Of a stretch of DNA of 24,296 nucleotides, positions 1 to 8,277 are shown piece by piece; the first letter of the stretch is position 1, and each line of letters begins with the position of its first letter. The DNA is taken from positions 1 through 24,296 of the forward strand of contig JASHRA010000019.1 in NCBI GenBank assembly GCA_030038765.1. The letters are read 5' to 3'. This DNA is from Candidatus Dormiibacterota bacterium. GTDB lineage: Bacteria; Chloroflexota; Dormibacteria; Aeolococcales; Bog-877. Both the position numbers and the translations under genes were made by a program. Under the pieces are notes generated by a model that was not told where the DNA came from, searched no databases, and saw nothing but the letters and a program-made list of their open reading frames with translations.

Positions 1-2
1 GG

Positions 3-2300
3 CGCTTCGTCGCCGAGACCCTCTGGGAGAACCAGCGCATGCTCTCCGTCTTCAAGGACGCCGGCTTCGCCGCCCGCTCGGCGCGGGACAGCGGCGTGGT
101 CCGGGTGGTGATGGACATCTCCCCCTCGGCGGCCGCCCGGGAGGCGCTGGAGGAGCGGGACCGGCGCGCCGTGGTCCGCTCCATGGAGCGCCTGCTCCGG
201 CCCCGCTCGATCGCCGTGATCGGGGCCTCCCGCCGACCCGGCACGATCGGACACGAGCTGGTCGGCAACCTCGTCCGGGGCGGTTTCCAGGGGCCCGTCT
301 ACCCCGTCAACCCCAACGCCGAGCACGTCGCCGGCCTGCCCTGCTGGCCCAGCGTGGAGGCCATCCCGAGAGCCGTCGACCTGGGCCTGGTGGCGGTGCC
401 TGCCCCGGCCGTGGCCGAGGTGGTGCGGGCCTGCGGGCGCAAGGGCGTGGGCGCCCTGGTGGTGGTCTCCTCGGGCTTCGCCGAGGCCGGCCAGAGCGGC
501 CAGCTGGCGCAGCGCGAGCTGGCCCGCGAGGCCCACGCCCTGGGCATGCGCATGGTCGGGCCCAACTGCTTCGGCGTCCTCAACACCGACCCCGAGGTGG
601 CCATGAACGCGACCTTCGCCGCCGAGGCCCCGACCCGGGGCCGGCTCGGCTTCGCCTCCCAGTCGGGTGGCCTCGGGATCGCCATCCTGGGCGAGGCCCG
701 GGAGCGCGGCATCGGCCTCTCGACCTTCGTCTCCATGGGCAACAAGGCCGACGTCAGCGGCAACGACCTGCTGGACTGGTGGGAGCAGGACCGGGACACG
801 GGCGTGGTGCTCCTCTACCTGGAGTCGTTCGGCAACCCGCGCAAGTTCGCGCGCCTGGCCCGGCGCCTCAGCGCCGAGAAGCCGGTCATCGCCGTCAAGG
901 CGGGCCGCTCCAGCAGCGGCCAGCGGGCCGCCTCCTCCCACACCGCCGCCCTGGCCAGCAGCGACGAGGTGGTGGCGGCGCTCTGCCGCCAGACGGGCGT
1001 GATCCGGGTCGACACCATCGAGGAGCTCTTCGACGTCGCCGAGGCCCTGGACGGCCAGCCCCTGGGCCGGGGCCGCCGGGTCGGCATCCTCACCAACGCC
1101 GGCGGGCCGGGCGTGCTCAGCGCCGACGCCTGCGCCGCCCAGGACCTCAGCGTCCCCGAGCTCTCCGAGGCGCTGCAGCGGGCGCTGCTGGAGCTGGTGC
1201 CCTCGGCCGGGGGCGTGGCCAACCCCGTCGACCTGGGCGCCGCCACCACCGCCGCCAACTACGGCCGCGCCCTGGAGATGCTGCTCCGGAGCGGCGAGCT
1301 GGACGCCCTCCTGGCCATCTTCACCCCGCCCCTCGTGACCCGGACCGAGGACGTGGCCGAGGCCATCTCCGAGGTGGTCGGGAGGACGCGCGGCGAGGGC
1401 GTGGAGGTGCCGGTCGTGGCCAGCCTGCTGGGCACCAGCCAGGGCCGTCAGCGGCTCCGCCGGGGGCCCCGCCCGGTGCCCAGCTACACCTACCCGGAGA
1501 CGGCGGTGCGGGCGCTGGCCCGGTCCCTCGGCTACGCCGCGTGGCGAGCCCTGCCGCCGGAGGCTGCTCCGGACCTGGACCGGGTCGACGCCAACGCCGC
1601 CCGCAGCCTGCTCCCCGGCCCGGGCGGCTGGGTCACCGGGGCCCGGGCCATGGCCGTGCTGGAGCGCTTCGGGATCCCCACCCTGCCCACGCTGGAGGCG
1701 CACAGCCCCGAGGAGGCGGTGCGGGCCGGGGCGCAGCTGGGAGGGCGCCTGGCGCTCAAGGTGCTGGGGCCGGAGCTGCTCCACAAGAGCGACCGGGGCG
1801 GCGTCCGGCTGGGGCTGGAGGGGCCAGAGGAGCTGGGGCGCGCCTACCGGGAGATGGCGGCGGCGCTGGGACCGGCCATGACCGGGGCCGTGGTGCAGCC
1901 CATGGCCGGAGCCGGCGTGGAGGTGCTGGCGGGAGCGCTCCAGGAGCCTGGCTTCGGGCACCTCCTGGTCTTCGGCCTGGGCGGCGTGGCGGTGGAGCTG
2001 CTGGGCGACCACGTGAGCCGGCTCTCCCCCCTCACCCGCAGGGACGCCCACGAGATGGTGCACGGGCTCCGGGGCACGCGGCTCCTGACCGGCTACCGCG
2101 GCTCGCAGCCGCTCGACACCGGCGCCCTGGAGGACCTGCTGCTGCGGCTCAGCCGGCTGGTGGAGGACCTGCCCGAGGTGGAGGAGCTGGACTGCAACCC
2201 GGTGCTGGCGCAGGTCCAGGGGGCGGTGGTGGTGGACTGCCGCATCCGGGTCTCGGCGGCCGGCAGCACGCCCGAGGACGACACCCGACACCTGCGCTGA
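3..2300 (+). CDS. GNAT / acyl-CoA synthetase (NDP-forming) fusion, 5' partial
   Basis: The reading frame is open from base 3, so the gene starts before the window. The first residues (RFVAETLWENQRMLSVFKDAGF) match the C-terminal end of a GNAT acetyltransferase domain. Counting from the Met at base 39, a CoA-binding Rossmann domain follows at about residues 55-150 (IAVIGASRRPGTIG). A succinyl-CoA-ligase-like region carries the SSHTAAL motif, with H301 as the probable phosphohistidine, and a C-terminal ATP-grasp domain spans about residues 535-750 (ALKVLGPELLHKSDRGGV). The family converts acyl-CoA and ADP to acid and ATP or the reverse. Fused GNAT versions of the Pat type acetylate lysines of acyl-CoA synthetases. 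I infer a protein acetyltransferase or acyl-CoA sensor rather than a plain metabolic ligase, but the GNAT active site is outside the window. An internal start at base 39 is unlikely because homology continues upstream of it. Confidence 0.9.
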   Translation, partial: RFVAETLWENQRMLSVFKDAGFAARSARDSGVVRVVMDISPSAAAREALEERDRRAVVRSMERLLRPRSIAVIGASRRPGTIGHELVGNLVRGGFQGPVYPVNPNAEHVAGLPCWPSVEAIPRAVDLGLVAVPAPAVAEVVRACGRKGVGALVVVSSGFAEAGQSGQLAQRELAREAHALGMRMVGPNCFGVLNTDPEVAMNATFAAEAPTRGRLGFASQSGGLGIAILGEARERGIGLSTFVSMGNKADVSGNDLLDWWEQDRDTGVVLLYLESFGNPRKFARLARRLSAEKPVIAVKAGRSSSGQRAASSHTAALASSDEVVAALCRQTGVIRVDTIEELFDVAEALDGQPLGRGRRVGILTNAGGPGVLSADACAAQDLSVPELSEALQRALLELVPSAGGVANPVDLGAATTAANYGRALEMLLRSGELDALLAIFTPPLVTRTEDVAEAISEVVGRTRGEGVEVPVVASLLGTSQGRQRLRRGPRPVPSYTYPETAVRALARSLGYAAWRALPPEAAPDLDRVDANAARSLLPGPGGWVTGARAMAVLERFGIPTLPTLEAHSPEEAVRAGAQLGGRLALKVLGPELLHKSDRGGVRLGLEGPEELGRAYREMAAALGPAMTGAVVQPMAGAGVEVLAGALQEPGFGHLLVFGLGGVAVELLGDHVSRLSPLTRRDAHEMVHGLRGTRLLTGYRGSQPLDTGALEDLLLRLSRLVEDLPEVEELDCNPVLAQVQGAVVVDCRIRVSAAGSTPEDDTRHLR

Positions 2301-2319
2301 CGGCCGGCCCGCCAGGGCC

Positions 2320-3347
2320 TCATCCGTAGCGCCGTCGCAGCCACCAGCAGGCGGCCGCGCAGAGCACCAGCGCGGCGGCCACGAAGATCCCGGTCTCGGC
2401 CCACTGGAAGGGCCAGAAGCGGGCAGCGGGCTGGTAGGTGACCAGGGTGTGGAAGGTCGTGGAGAGCCTCTGGATGCAGGCGTGGACCGCGGTCGGGGGG
2501 ACCGAGGCCGGTCCCTGGTCGAGGATGGTGCGGAGCGCGGGGCAGGCGTGGAGCAGGTAGGCGGGGGTGGGCGTGTAACCGGCCCGGTCGACCACCGCCG
2601 TGGAGTAGATCCAGGCGTCGGGGATGTTCACGGCGGGGGGAGCGAGCCCGAAGGCGTTCCCCGGCGCCTGCACCTCGAGCGTCGGGTGCGCCGCGAGGAA
2701 GGAGAGGGAGCCGTGGAGGGGAGCGGCCAGACGGGGCCGCAGCCAGCTGGTGACGGCGATCCGCGCCACCACGAAGCCCAGCAGGGTGAGGGCGATGGCC
2801 GCCACCGTCCGGCGCAGCAGGACCCCGGCGGCGAGGCCCAGTGCGAAGGCGAAGGCGGCATAGCCGACCGGGACCACGCCGTGGAAGCTGAAGACCAGGG
2901 GGTCGAAGCGGTTCCGATTGGCCGTGTCCAGCGGGCCCTGCCACCAGTCCAGCAGCCAGGTCAGCAGCGCGGACGCGGCCACCGATCCGAGGCCCACCAG
3001 CCCCAGCTTGACGGCGAGCCACCGTCCCCGGGTGACGCTCTGGGTCCAGGCGAGCCTGAAGGTGCCGGTCTCCAGCTCTCGGCCGATGAGCGGGGCAGCG
3101 ACGAACAGCCCCAGCAGCAGGGGGGCCACCAGGGCCAGCCCGGGCACCATGGTCTGCAGGCCCTGGTCGAGGGCCAGCACCGGGTCGGCCGCCGTGCCGC
3201 AGGTGGCGGTGGCGTGGCAGGTGGTCTCGAAGGCGTGGCCGACCTGCTCCAGGTGGATCCCGGTGATGACCAGGACGATGGCCAGCAGTGCCAGCAGGGC
3301 GCACACCAGGGCCGCCTCGGTGCGCAGCTGGCGCAGCGTCAGGCGGA

Positions 3348-3351
<4 letters not shown>
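2320..3351 (-). CDS. ABC-2 type transporter permease
   Basis: This 343-residue membrane protein has about six hydrophobic segments (near residues 12-34, 69-89, 113-133, 155-180, 185-203 and 315-335). A large loop lies between the fifth and sixth, and the protein ends in a basic tail (CWWLRRRYG). The cytoplasmic motif GRELETGTFRLAWTQSVTR after the second segment is typical of actinobacterial ABC-2 permeases. The GTG start overlaps the stop of the ATPase gene as GTGA, which indicates translational coupling. It is therefore the membrane partner of the ATPase at 3348-4241, probably an exporter. The substrate cannot be read from sequence. The gene is convergent with the acyl-CoA synthetase gene, with only 19 bp between the stops. 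Confidence 0.88.
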
Positions 3352-4237
<886 letters not shown>

Positions 4238-4241
<4 letters not shown>

Positions 4242-4630
4242 GCTACCCCCTCCCGGGAGGAGGCGCGAACGACGTCGCGAAAGAGCGCCTCGATGCTCTC
4301 CTCGTCCAGCCCCGCCCGCCGCGCCTCGGCCAGCCAGCGCCCCAGCCCCTGGCGCAGCGCCGCGTGGGCGACCAGCGACTCGTCCGTCAGCGTCTTGGCG
4401 ACGAAGACGCCGATGCCCGGCCGCGCGGCGACCAGGCCGAGGTGCTCCAGCTCCCTGTAGGCCTTGAGCACGGTGTTGGGGTTGATGGCCAGGGTGGCGA
4501 CCACCTCCTTCACCGTGGGCAGCTGGTCGCCGACCTCGAGGAGGCCGAGCCGGAGCGCGTGGCGAACCTGCTGAACGACCTGCTGGTAGGGAGCGACCCC
4601 AGAGCGGCTGTCGAGATGGAATTCGATCAC
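4238..4630 (-). CDS. GntR-family regulator, YtrA subfamily
   Basis: This 130-residue protein has an N-terminal winged helix-turn-helix at about residues 8-78 (PYQQVVQQVRHALRLGLL, then the recognition helix region NPNTVLKAYRELEHLGLV). Only a short helical tail follows, with no FadR- or UTRA-type effector domain. That size and layout define the YtrA subgroup, whose members usually repress the ABC transporter operon they belong to. It is the first gene of the GntR-ATPase-permease operon, with GTGA overlap to the ATPase. The GTG start at 4630 has no convincing Shine-Dalgarno site. A near-perfect palindrome lies 20-33 bp upstream and is a candidate operator. The effector is unknown. Confidence 0.9.
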
Positions 4631-4649
4631 TGTGAACCCCGCATATCCG

Positions 4650-4663
4650 GTGACCTAGGTTAC
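4650..4663. promoter_or_regulatory. Candidate GntR operator palindrome
   Basis: GTGACCTAGGTTAC is a 14-bp inverted repeat with one mismatched pair, 20-33 bp before the GntR start. A second palindrome, ATAGCTAT, follows at 4667-4674. The stretch 4641-4680 is conspicuously AT-rich against its surroundings, as expected for a promoter. Autoregulation by the GntR protein is inferred from its family. Confidence 0.45.
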
Positions 4664-4791
4664 TAGATAGCTATATCACAAGAGGAGGGGGGCCGCGACC
4701 GCGAACCGCTCCCGGGAGCGCCCGCCTGCCGCAGTGCCAGGTCCCCGCGCCGCAGCTCCTCCACCCTCCGGGCGCGGCTGACGGTCGGGGC

Positions 4792-4822
4792 TTGACCCCG
4801 CCCCCGGGGCCGGGCCCACGAT
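4792..4822 (+). promoter_or_regulatory. Possible long-spacer promoter of the MerR gene
   Basis: TTGACC at 4792-4797 and CACGAT at 4817-4822 are separated by 19 bp, and the GTG start of the MerR gene follows 6 bp later. A 19-bp spacer is the hallmark of promoters activated by MerR proteins, so autoregulation is possible. The -10 match is weak. Confidence 0.25.
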
Positions 4823-4828
4823 CCCTGG

Positions 4829-5659
4829 GTGAGCCACAGCCACCCGTTGCAGACCCTCACCAGCGCGGAGTTCGCGCACCGGACCCGCCTCTCCCCCAAG
4901 GCGCTCCGCATCTACCAGCGCCAGGGCCTGCTGCGCCCCTTCTGCGTCGCCGACAACGGGTATCGCCGCTACCTGCCGGAGCAGGTCCGCACCGGCCAGC
5001 TGATCGCCCTGCTGCGAGGCGCCAGCGTCGGCCTGAGCGAGATCCAGCGCCTGCTGGAGGAGCTCGCCACGGCCCCGGGGGACGCGGCCGGTCACCTGGA
5101 GCGGTTGATCTCCGAGGGCTCGCGACGAGAGGCCCGACGCGCCCTGCTGCTACGCCATCTCCAGGCCAGCCTCAGCGAGGGAGGAGACACCATGTTCCCC
5201 ATCCAGACCCGTCACGTACCCGCCCGCCGCGTGATGTCGATCCAGCGCCGCCTCCTCGCCTCGGAGACCGACGCCTTCGTCGAGGAGGCGAGGGCCGCCT
5301 TCGCCCGGCACCTGGCCGGCACCGAGCCCACCGGGCCCTTCGTCCTCGTCTTCCACGGCGTGGTCGACGCCGAGAGCGACGGACCCATCGAGGCGACGCT
5401 GGGCTGCGCCGATGACGTCGCCGCCAGCGAACTGGTCGGCATCCGGACCGAGCCGGCCCACGATGAGGCCTACACCACCATCAGCAAGGCGCAGTGGGCC
5501 TACCCCGCCATCCTCGCCGCCTACGACGCCGTCGCCAGCTCTCCCGAGGTCCGGGCCCGGCCCCGGAGCAGGCTCTCCTGCCGGGAGGTCTACCGGGCGG
5601 ATCCCTGGGCCATCAGCGACGAGGAACCCGTGTGCGACGTGGCCTACCCGCTCGGCTAG
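4829..5659 (+). CDS. MerR-family regulator with GyrI-like effector domain
   Basis: This 276-residue protein has an N-terminal MerR winged helix at about residues 9-75 (EFAHRTRLSPKALRIYQRQG, then NGYRRY). A helical linker follows to about residue 120, then a C-terminal GyrI-like/AraC effector-binding domain from about 125 to 275. BmrR-type regulators with this layout sense small amphipathic or cationic compounds and activate efflux or detoxification genes. It is divergent from the GntR-ABC operon and may share its control region. The GTG start has no Shine-Dalgarno site. An in-frame ATG at codon 122 sits behind a strong ribosome-binding site, so a second shorter product is possible. It is convergent with the peptidase gene. 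Confidence 0.9.
   Translation: MSHSHPLQTLTSAEFAHRTRLSPKALRIYQRQGLLRPFCVADNGYRRYLPEQVRTGQLIALLRGASVGLSEIQRLLEELATAPGDAAGHLERLISEGSRREARRALLLRHLQASLSEGGDTMFPIQTRHVPARRVMSIQRRLLASETDAFVEEARAAFARHLAGTEPTGPFVLVFHGVVDAESDGPIEATLGCADDVAASELVGIRTEPAHDEAYTTISKAQWAYPAILAAYDAVASSPEVRARPRSRLSCREVYRADPWAISDEEPVCDVAYPLG
5179..5194 (+). promoter_or_regulatory. Internal ribosome-binding site and start inside the MerR gene
   Basis: GGGAGGAG at 5179-5186 is followed after five bases by an in-frame ATG (5192, codon 122). This lies exactly between the DNA-binding half and the GyrI-like half. Starting here would give a 155-residue effector domain alone. TipA of Streptomyces is a MerR protein known to make such a second product. 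Chance occurrence in purine-rich coding sequence remains possible. Confidence 0.4.
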
Positions 5660-5690
5660 GGGACGCCCGCCCCACCCGACGGCCCGCCTC

Positions 5691-7514
5691 TCAGGCGCTG
5701 CCGGCGGCGGCCGCGAGCTGGTCTACCCAGCCCTCGATGACGGCCAGCGGGGGCTCGACCCAGCGGGGGTCCAGGATGTCGATGCCGCACTCGGCGAGGA
5801 GGGCCCCGGGGGCTCTCGAGCTGCCCGCCGCCAGGAGCCGGAAGTACTCCGGCACGAAGGCCTGCCCGCGCTCGCGGTAGCGAGAGTAGAGCGCCAGCGA
5901 GACGAGGTGGGCGAAGGCGTAGGAGTAGGTGTAGAAGCGCGTGTGGATGAAGTGCGGGACGGTGGACCAGCTCCAGCGCGCGTCGGGCGAGACCTCCACG
6001 CTGTCCCCGTAGTAGCTCCCCGTCACCTGGCCCCAGATCTGGGCCAGCCGGCCCGGGCCGAGGCTCTCGCCGCGCGCCTTGGCGGCGTAGGCGAGCTGCT
6101 CGTAGCGGGCCATCATCACCTGGCGGAAGATGGTGAGGCAGCTGCGCTCGATCTGGACCCCGGTCAGGACCCGCCGCGCCGCCGCGTCCTGCTCCCGGTC
6201 CATCAGGTGGTCGAAGAAGAGCAGCTCGTTGAAGGTGGACGCGACCTCCGCCATGGCCATCCCGGTGCGCATGGTGAAGGGCGATTGCTCACGCTGGGCG
6301 AGCGCGGCGTGCAGACCGTGGCCGAGCTCGTGGGCGAGCACCCCGGCATCCTGGATGGAGTCGGTGAAGCTGAGGAGGAGGAAGGCGGGGCGGTCCTGGG
6401 CCACGTCCTCGCAGAAGGCGCCGCCCCGCTTGCCCGCCCTCGGCTCGGCGTCGATGCGCGCCTCGGTGAAGAAGCGGCCCAGGATCTGCTCCGCCTCGGG
6501 CGAGAAGCGCGCCACCGCTTCCAGCACCAGACGGCGCGCCCGCTGGTAGTCGCAGGGTCCGAGCCGGCCCAGCGGGGCGGAGACGTCGGCGCTGCGCAGC
6601 CGGGGCAGGCCCAGCAGCCCAGCCTTGACCCGGAAGTAGCGCTGGGCCAAGGGATAGTGCTCCTCGACCGCGTCGATCATGCTGCTGACGCTGGCGTCGG
6701 AGAGGTCGTTGGCCCGGTTCGCTTGCTGCATCGGGAGCGCCTGCTGGTCCGGCCCCACGTAGCCGCGCAGCCGGTCCAGGGCCAGGCGGTCACCGACGAG
6801 GGCGTCGTAGGCCTTGGCCAGCACCCCGGCCCAGGGCTGGCGCGCGGCTCCGGCGGCTGCCTCGGCCCGCTGCCGCACCTCGGCCCGCGCGTCGAACTGG
6901 TAGGCGAGCATCTGCTGGACCGTGTGCGGCCGGGCCGGCTCGCTCCCCGCTGAGAAGTCCACGCTGATGGCGGCGACGGTCTGGTCCACCAGCTGCTGCC
7001 AGGCCGCCGTGGCCGCCGGCGAGCGCTCCGCCAGGGCCCGCTCCTCTGCCGCGCCGAGACTGTGGGCTGCCTCCTCGGTCAGTCGCTCCAGCCAGTGCCG
7101 CACGCCCGCCAGCCGGGGACTCGACGCGAGCCGCGCCGCCGCCTCCGGCGCCAGCCCCTTCCACTCCAGTTCGAAGAAGCGAGTGCGGTTGTCGAACTCC
7201 ACCGACGAGCGGTCGGAGAGGCCCTCGAGGTCCTGGCTCTCACCGTCTCGGCTGTCCGCCGCGGCGCGGAGGAGGCAGTAGGAGCGCACGCCGTCGATCC
7301 GGTTGACCAGCCCTCCCAGCTCCAGCAGGAGCTCGGAGACGGCGGCGTCATCGAGCTCGGCCAGCCAGCCCTGCCAGCGGTCGCGGAAGCGGCCGGCATC
7401 GGCCAGCAGCAGATCCCACTCGCGGCGCGCCGACCCAGCGTCGGGGAAGAGCTGCGAGAGGTCCCAGCGCACCCCCTTGGCGCTGCCGGGGACCGGGTCG
7501 GGCGCGTCGGGCAT
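5691..7514 (-). CDS. pepF: Oligoendopeptidase F, M3 family zinc peptidase
   Basis: This is a 607-residue M3B metallopeptidase that cleaves oligopeptides in the cytoplasm. The zinc motif is HELGH (H395, E396, H399) with E423 as third ligand in MAEVASTFNE. The mostly helical N-terminal half and the C-terminal block (RFYTYSYAFAHLVSLALY) fit the family, and the length is normal. I chose the ATG at 7514 because GGAGG lies 7 bp upstream. The frame stays open to 7907, but that extension is low-complexity and unlike the family. The gene is probably monocistronic. An inverted repeat at 7553-7569 lies just upstream and may be an operator. The peptidase could contribute to peptide recycling; no specific substrate is implied. 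Confidence 0.93.
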   Translation of the reverse strand: MPDAPDPVPGSAKGVRWDLSQLFPDAGSARREWDLLLADAGRFRDRWQGWLAELDDAAVSELLLELGGLVNRIDGVRSYCLLRAAADSRDGESQDLEGLSDRSSVEFDNRTRFFELEWKGLAPEAAARLASSPRLAGVRHWLERLTEEAAHSLGAAEERALAERSPAATAAWQQLVDQTVAAISVDFSAGSEPARPHTVQQMLAYQFDARAEVRQRAEAAAGAARQPWAGVLAKAYDALVGDRLALDRLRGYVGPDQQALPMQQANRANDLSDASVSSMIDAVEEHYPLAQRYFRVKAGLLGLPRLRSADVSAPLGRLGPCDYQRARRLVLEAVARFSPEAEQILGRFFTEARIDAEPRAGKRGGAFCEDVAQDRPAFLLLSFTDSIQDAGVLAHELGHGLHAALAQREQSPFTMRTGMAMAEVASTFNELLFFDHLMDREQDAAARRVLTGVQIERSCLTIFRQVMMARYEQLAYAAKARGESLGPGRLAQIWGQVTGSYYGDSVEVSPDARWSWSTVPHFIHTRFYTYSYAFAHLVSLALYSRYRERGQAFVPEYFRLLAAGSSRAPGALLAECGIDILDPRWVEPPLAVIEGWVDQLAAAAGSA

Positions 7515-7552
7515 CAGGCATCCTCCATGTCGGGGCTGGCCGGCGCCAGCTT

Positions 7553-7569
7553 CGCAAGTGTGCCTTGCG
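7553..7569. promoter_or_regulatory. Inverted repeat upstream of pepF
   Basis: CGCAAG and CTTGCG form a perfect 6-bp inverted repeat around a 5-nt spacer, 39-55 bp upstream of the peptidase start. The position suits a regulator-binding site near the promoter. No regulator can be named. Confidence 0.3.
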
Positions 7570-7638
7570 GCCCTCCCCGGGCGGGGGGCCCCTCCAGCGC
7601 GCGGCGAGCCGGGCCGGGCCCCCGATCGAGGAGGCGCG

Positions 7639-7661
7639 GCGTCGGCCCCTTTCCCCGACGC
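7639..7661 (-). terminator. Hairpin downstream of the universal stress protein gene
   Basis: GCGTCGG (7639-7645) and CCGACGC (7655-7661) form a perfect 7-bp stem with a 9-nt loop, starting 8 bp beyond the stop codon at 7670-7672. There is no clear U-tract, so it may stabilise the mRNA end or act with Rho rather than as a classical terminator. Confidence 0.45.
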
Positions 7662-7669
7662 GGTGCAGG

Positions 7670-8119
7670 CTAGCGGACCACCACCACCGGGCAGTGGGCG
7701 TGGGCGACGCAGTGCTGGGAGACCGAGCCCACCATCATCCCGACGAAGCCGCCGTGGCCACGTGAGCCCACCACCAGCTCGGCCGCTCCCTGGCTCGCCT
7801 CCACCAGGGCCAGGGCAGGCGCCTGGTCTACGGCCCGCGCCTCGATGGTGAGCTTGGGATGGGCCTCCCTGACCCGCTTCACCTCCTCGTCCAGCACCGC
7901 CCGGCACTCGCTCTCCAGCTGGTCCAGGTTGATGGCCAGGGGCGCGAAGCCGGGCGCCCCGGTGACGATCGTGGGCATGACGTAGGCGCTCAGCGCCAGC
8001 AGCTTGTGGCCGTGCAGCTCGGCCTCGTCAGCGGCCCAGTCCAGGGCCCGCTGGGAGGCGGCGGACCCGTCCACCCCGACCACCAAGACGCCCGTCGCCG
8101 CCTCGTTCTGCTCGCTCAT
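7670..8119 (-). CDS. Universal stress protein (UspA family)
   Basis: This is a single-domain 149-residue USP. It starts with the LVVGVDGSAASQRALDWAA strand and helix (D17) and contains the ATP-binding pattern G-x2-G-x9-G-S at G118, G121 and G131-S132 (GSRGHGGFVGMMVGSVS), so it is an ATP-binding type. I placed the start at 8119 (MSEQNEAATG) because GGAGG lies 6 bp upstream; the longer frame to 8248 is not USP-like. It is divergent from the sensor kinase gene across 158 bp and may share its control region. In mycobacteria, USPs are major members of the DevR/DosR dormancy regulon, so the location beside a DevS/DevR-like pair is suggestive. Confidence 0.93.
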   Translation of the reverse strand: MSEQNEAATGVLVVGVDGSAASQRALDWAADEAELHGHKLLALSAYVMPTIVTGAPGFAPLAINLDQLESECRAVLDEEVKRVREAHPKLTIEARAVDQAPALALVEASQGAAELVVGSRGHGGFVGMMVGSVSQHCVAHAHCPVVVVR

Positions 8120-8236
8120 GCCGCACCTCCTGCCGCGCCGGCTCTGCTGGCCCGGGCGCCGCGGCCGCGCCCGCCGCCCCCACATGATCCCCGGACACCA
8201 GCGCGTGTAACCACGTGCACGGCCCCCGCGGCCGGG

Positions 8237-8250
8237 GGGTGGAAACACCC
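8237..8250. promoter_or_regulatory. Palindrome upstream of the sensor kinase (shared motif, copy 1)
   Basis: GGGTG and CACCC form a perfect 5-bp inverted repeat around GAAA, ending 9 bp before the putative -10 box at 8260. Its reverse complement, GGGTGTTTCCACCC, matches the palindrome at 9970-9983 at 12 of 14 positions. It lies between the divergent USP and kinase genes and could serve both. Confidence 0.45.
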
Positions 8251-8259
8251 ATGGGCCGG

Positions 8260-8265
8260 TAAGAT
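8260..8265 (+). promoter_or_regulatory. Putative -10 box of the sensor kinase gene
   Basis: TAAGAT lies 12 bp before the ATG at 8278, in a very GC-rich setting where such a hexamer stands out. Transcription would begin within a few bases of the start codon. No good -35 match is evident; the palindrome at 8237-8250 occupies that region. Confidence 0.35.
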
Positions 8266-8277
8266 CCAGCCAGGCCC

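Noticed and set aside
779..2329. A 516-residue plus-strand frame inside the acyl-CoA synthetase gene
   Set aside because: It is an Arg/Gly/Pro-rich shadow of the real frame with no homology pattern.
5412..6953. A 513-residue plus-strand frame across the MerR end and pepF
   Set aside because: It runs antisense to the HELGH peptidase and out of frame with the MerR gene, with no recognisable domain.
8120..8277. A classical DevR (Dev box) operator between the USP and kinase genes
   Set aside because: No GGGACT-type palindrome was found by reading both strands; only the different GGGTG-GAAA-CACCC palindrome is present.
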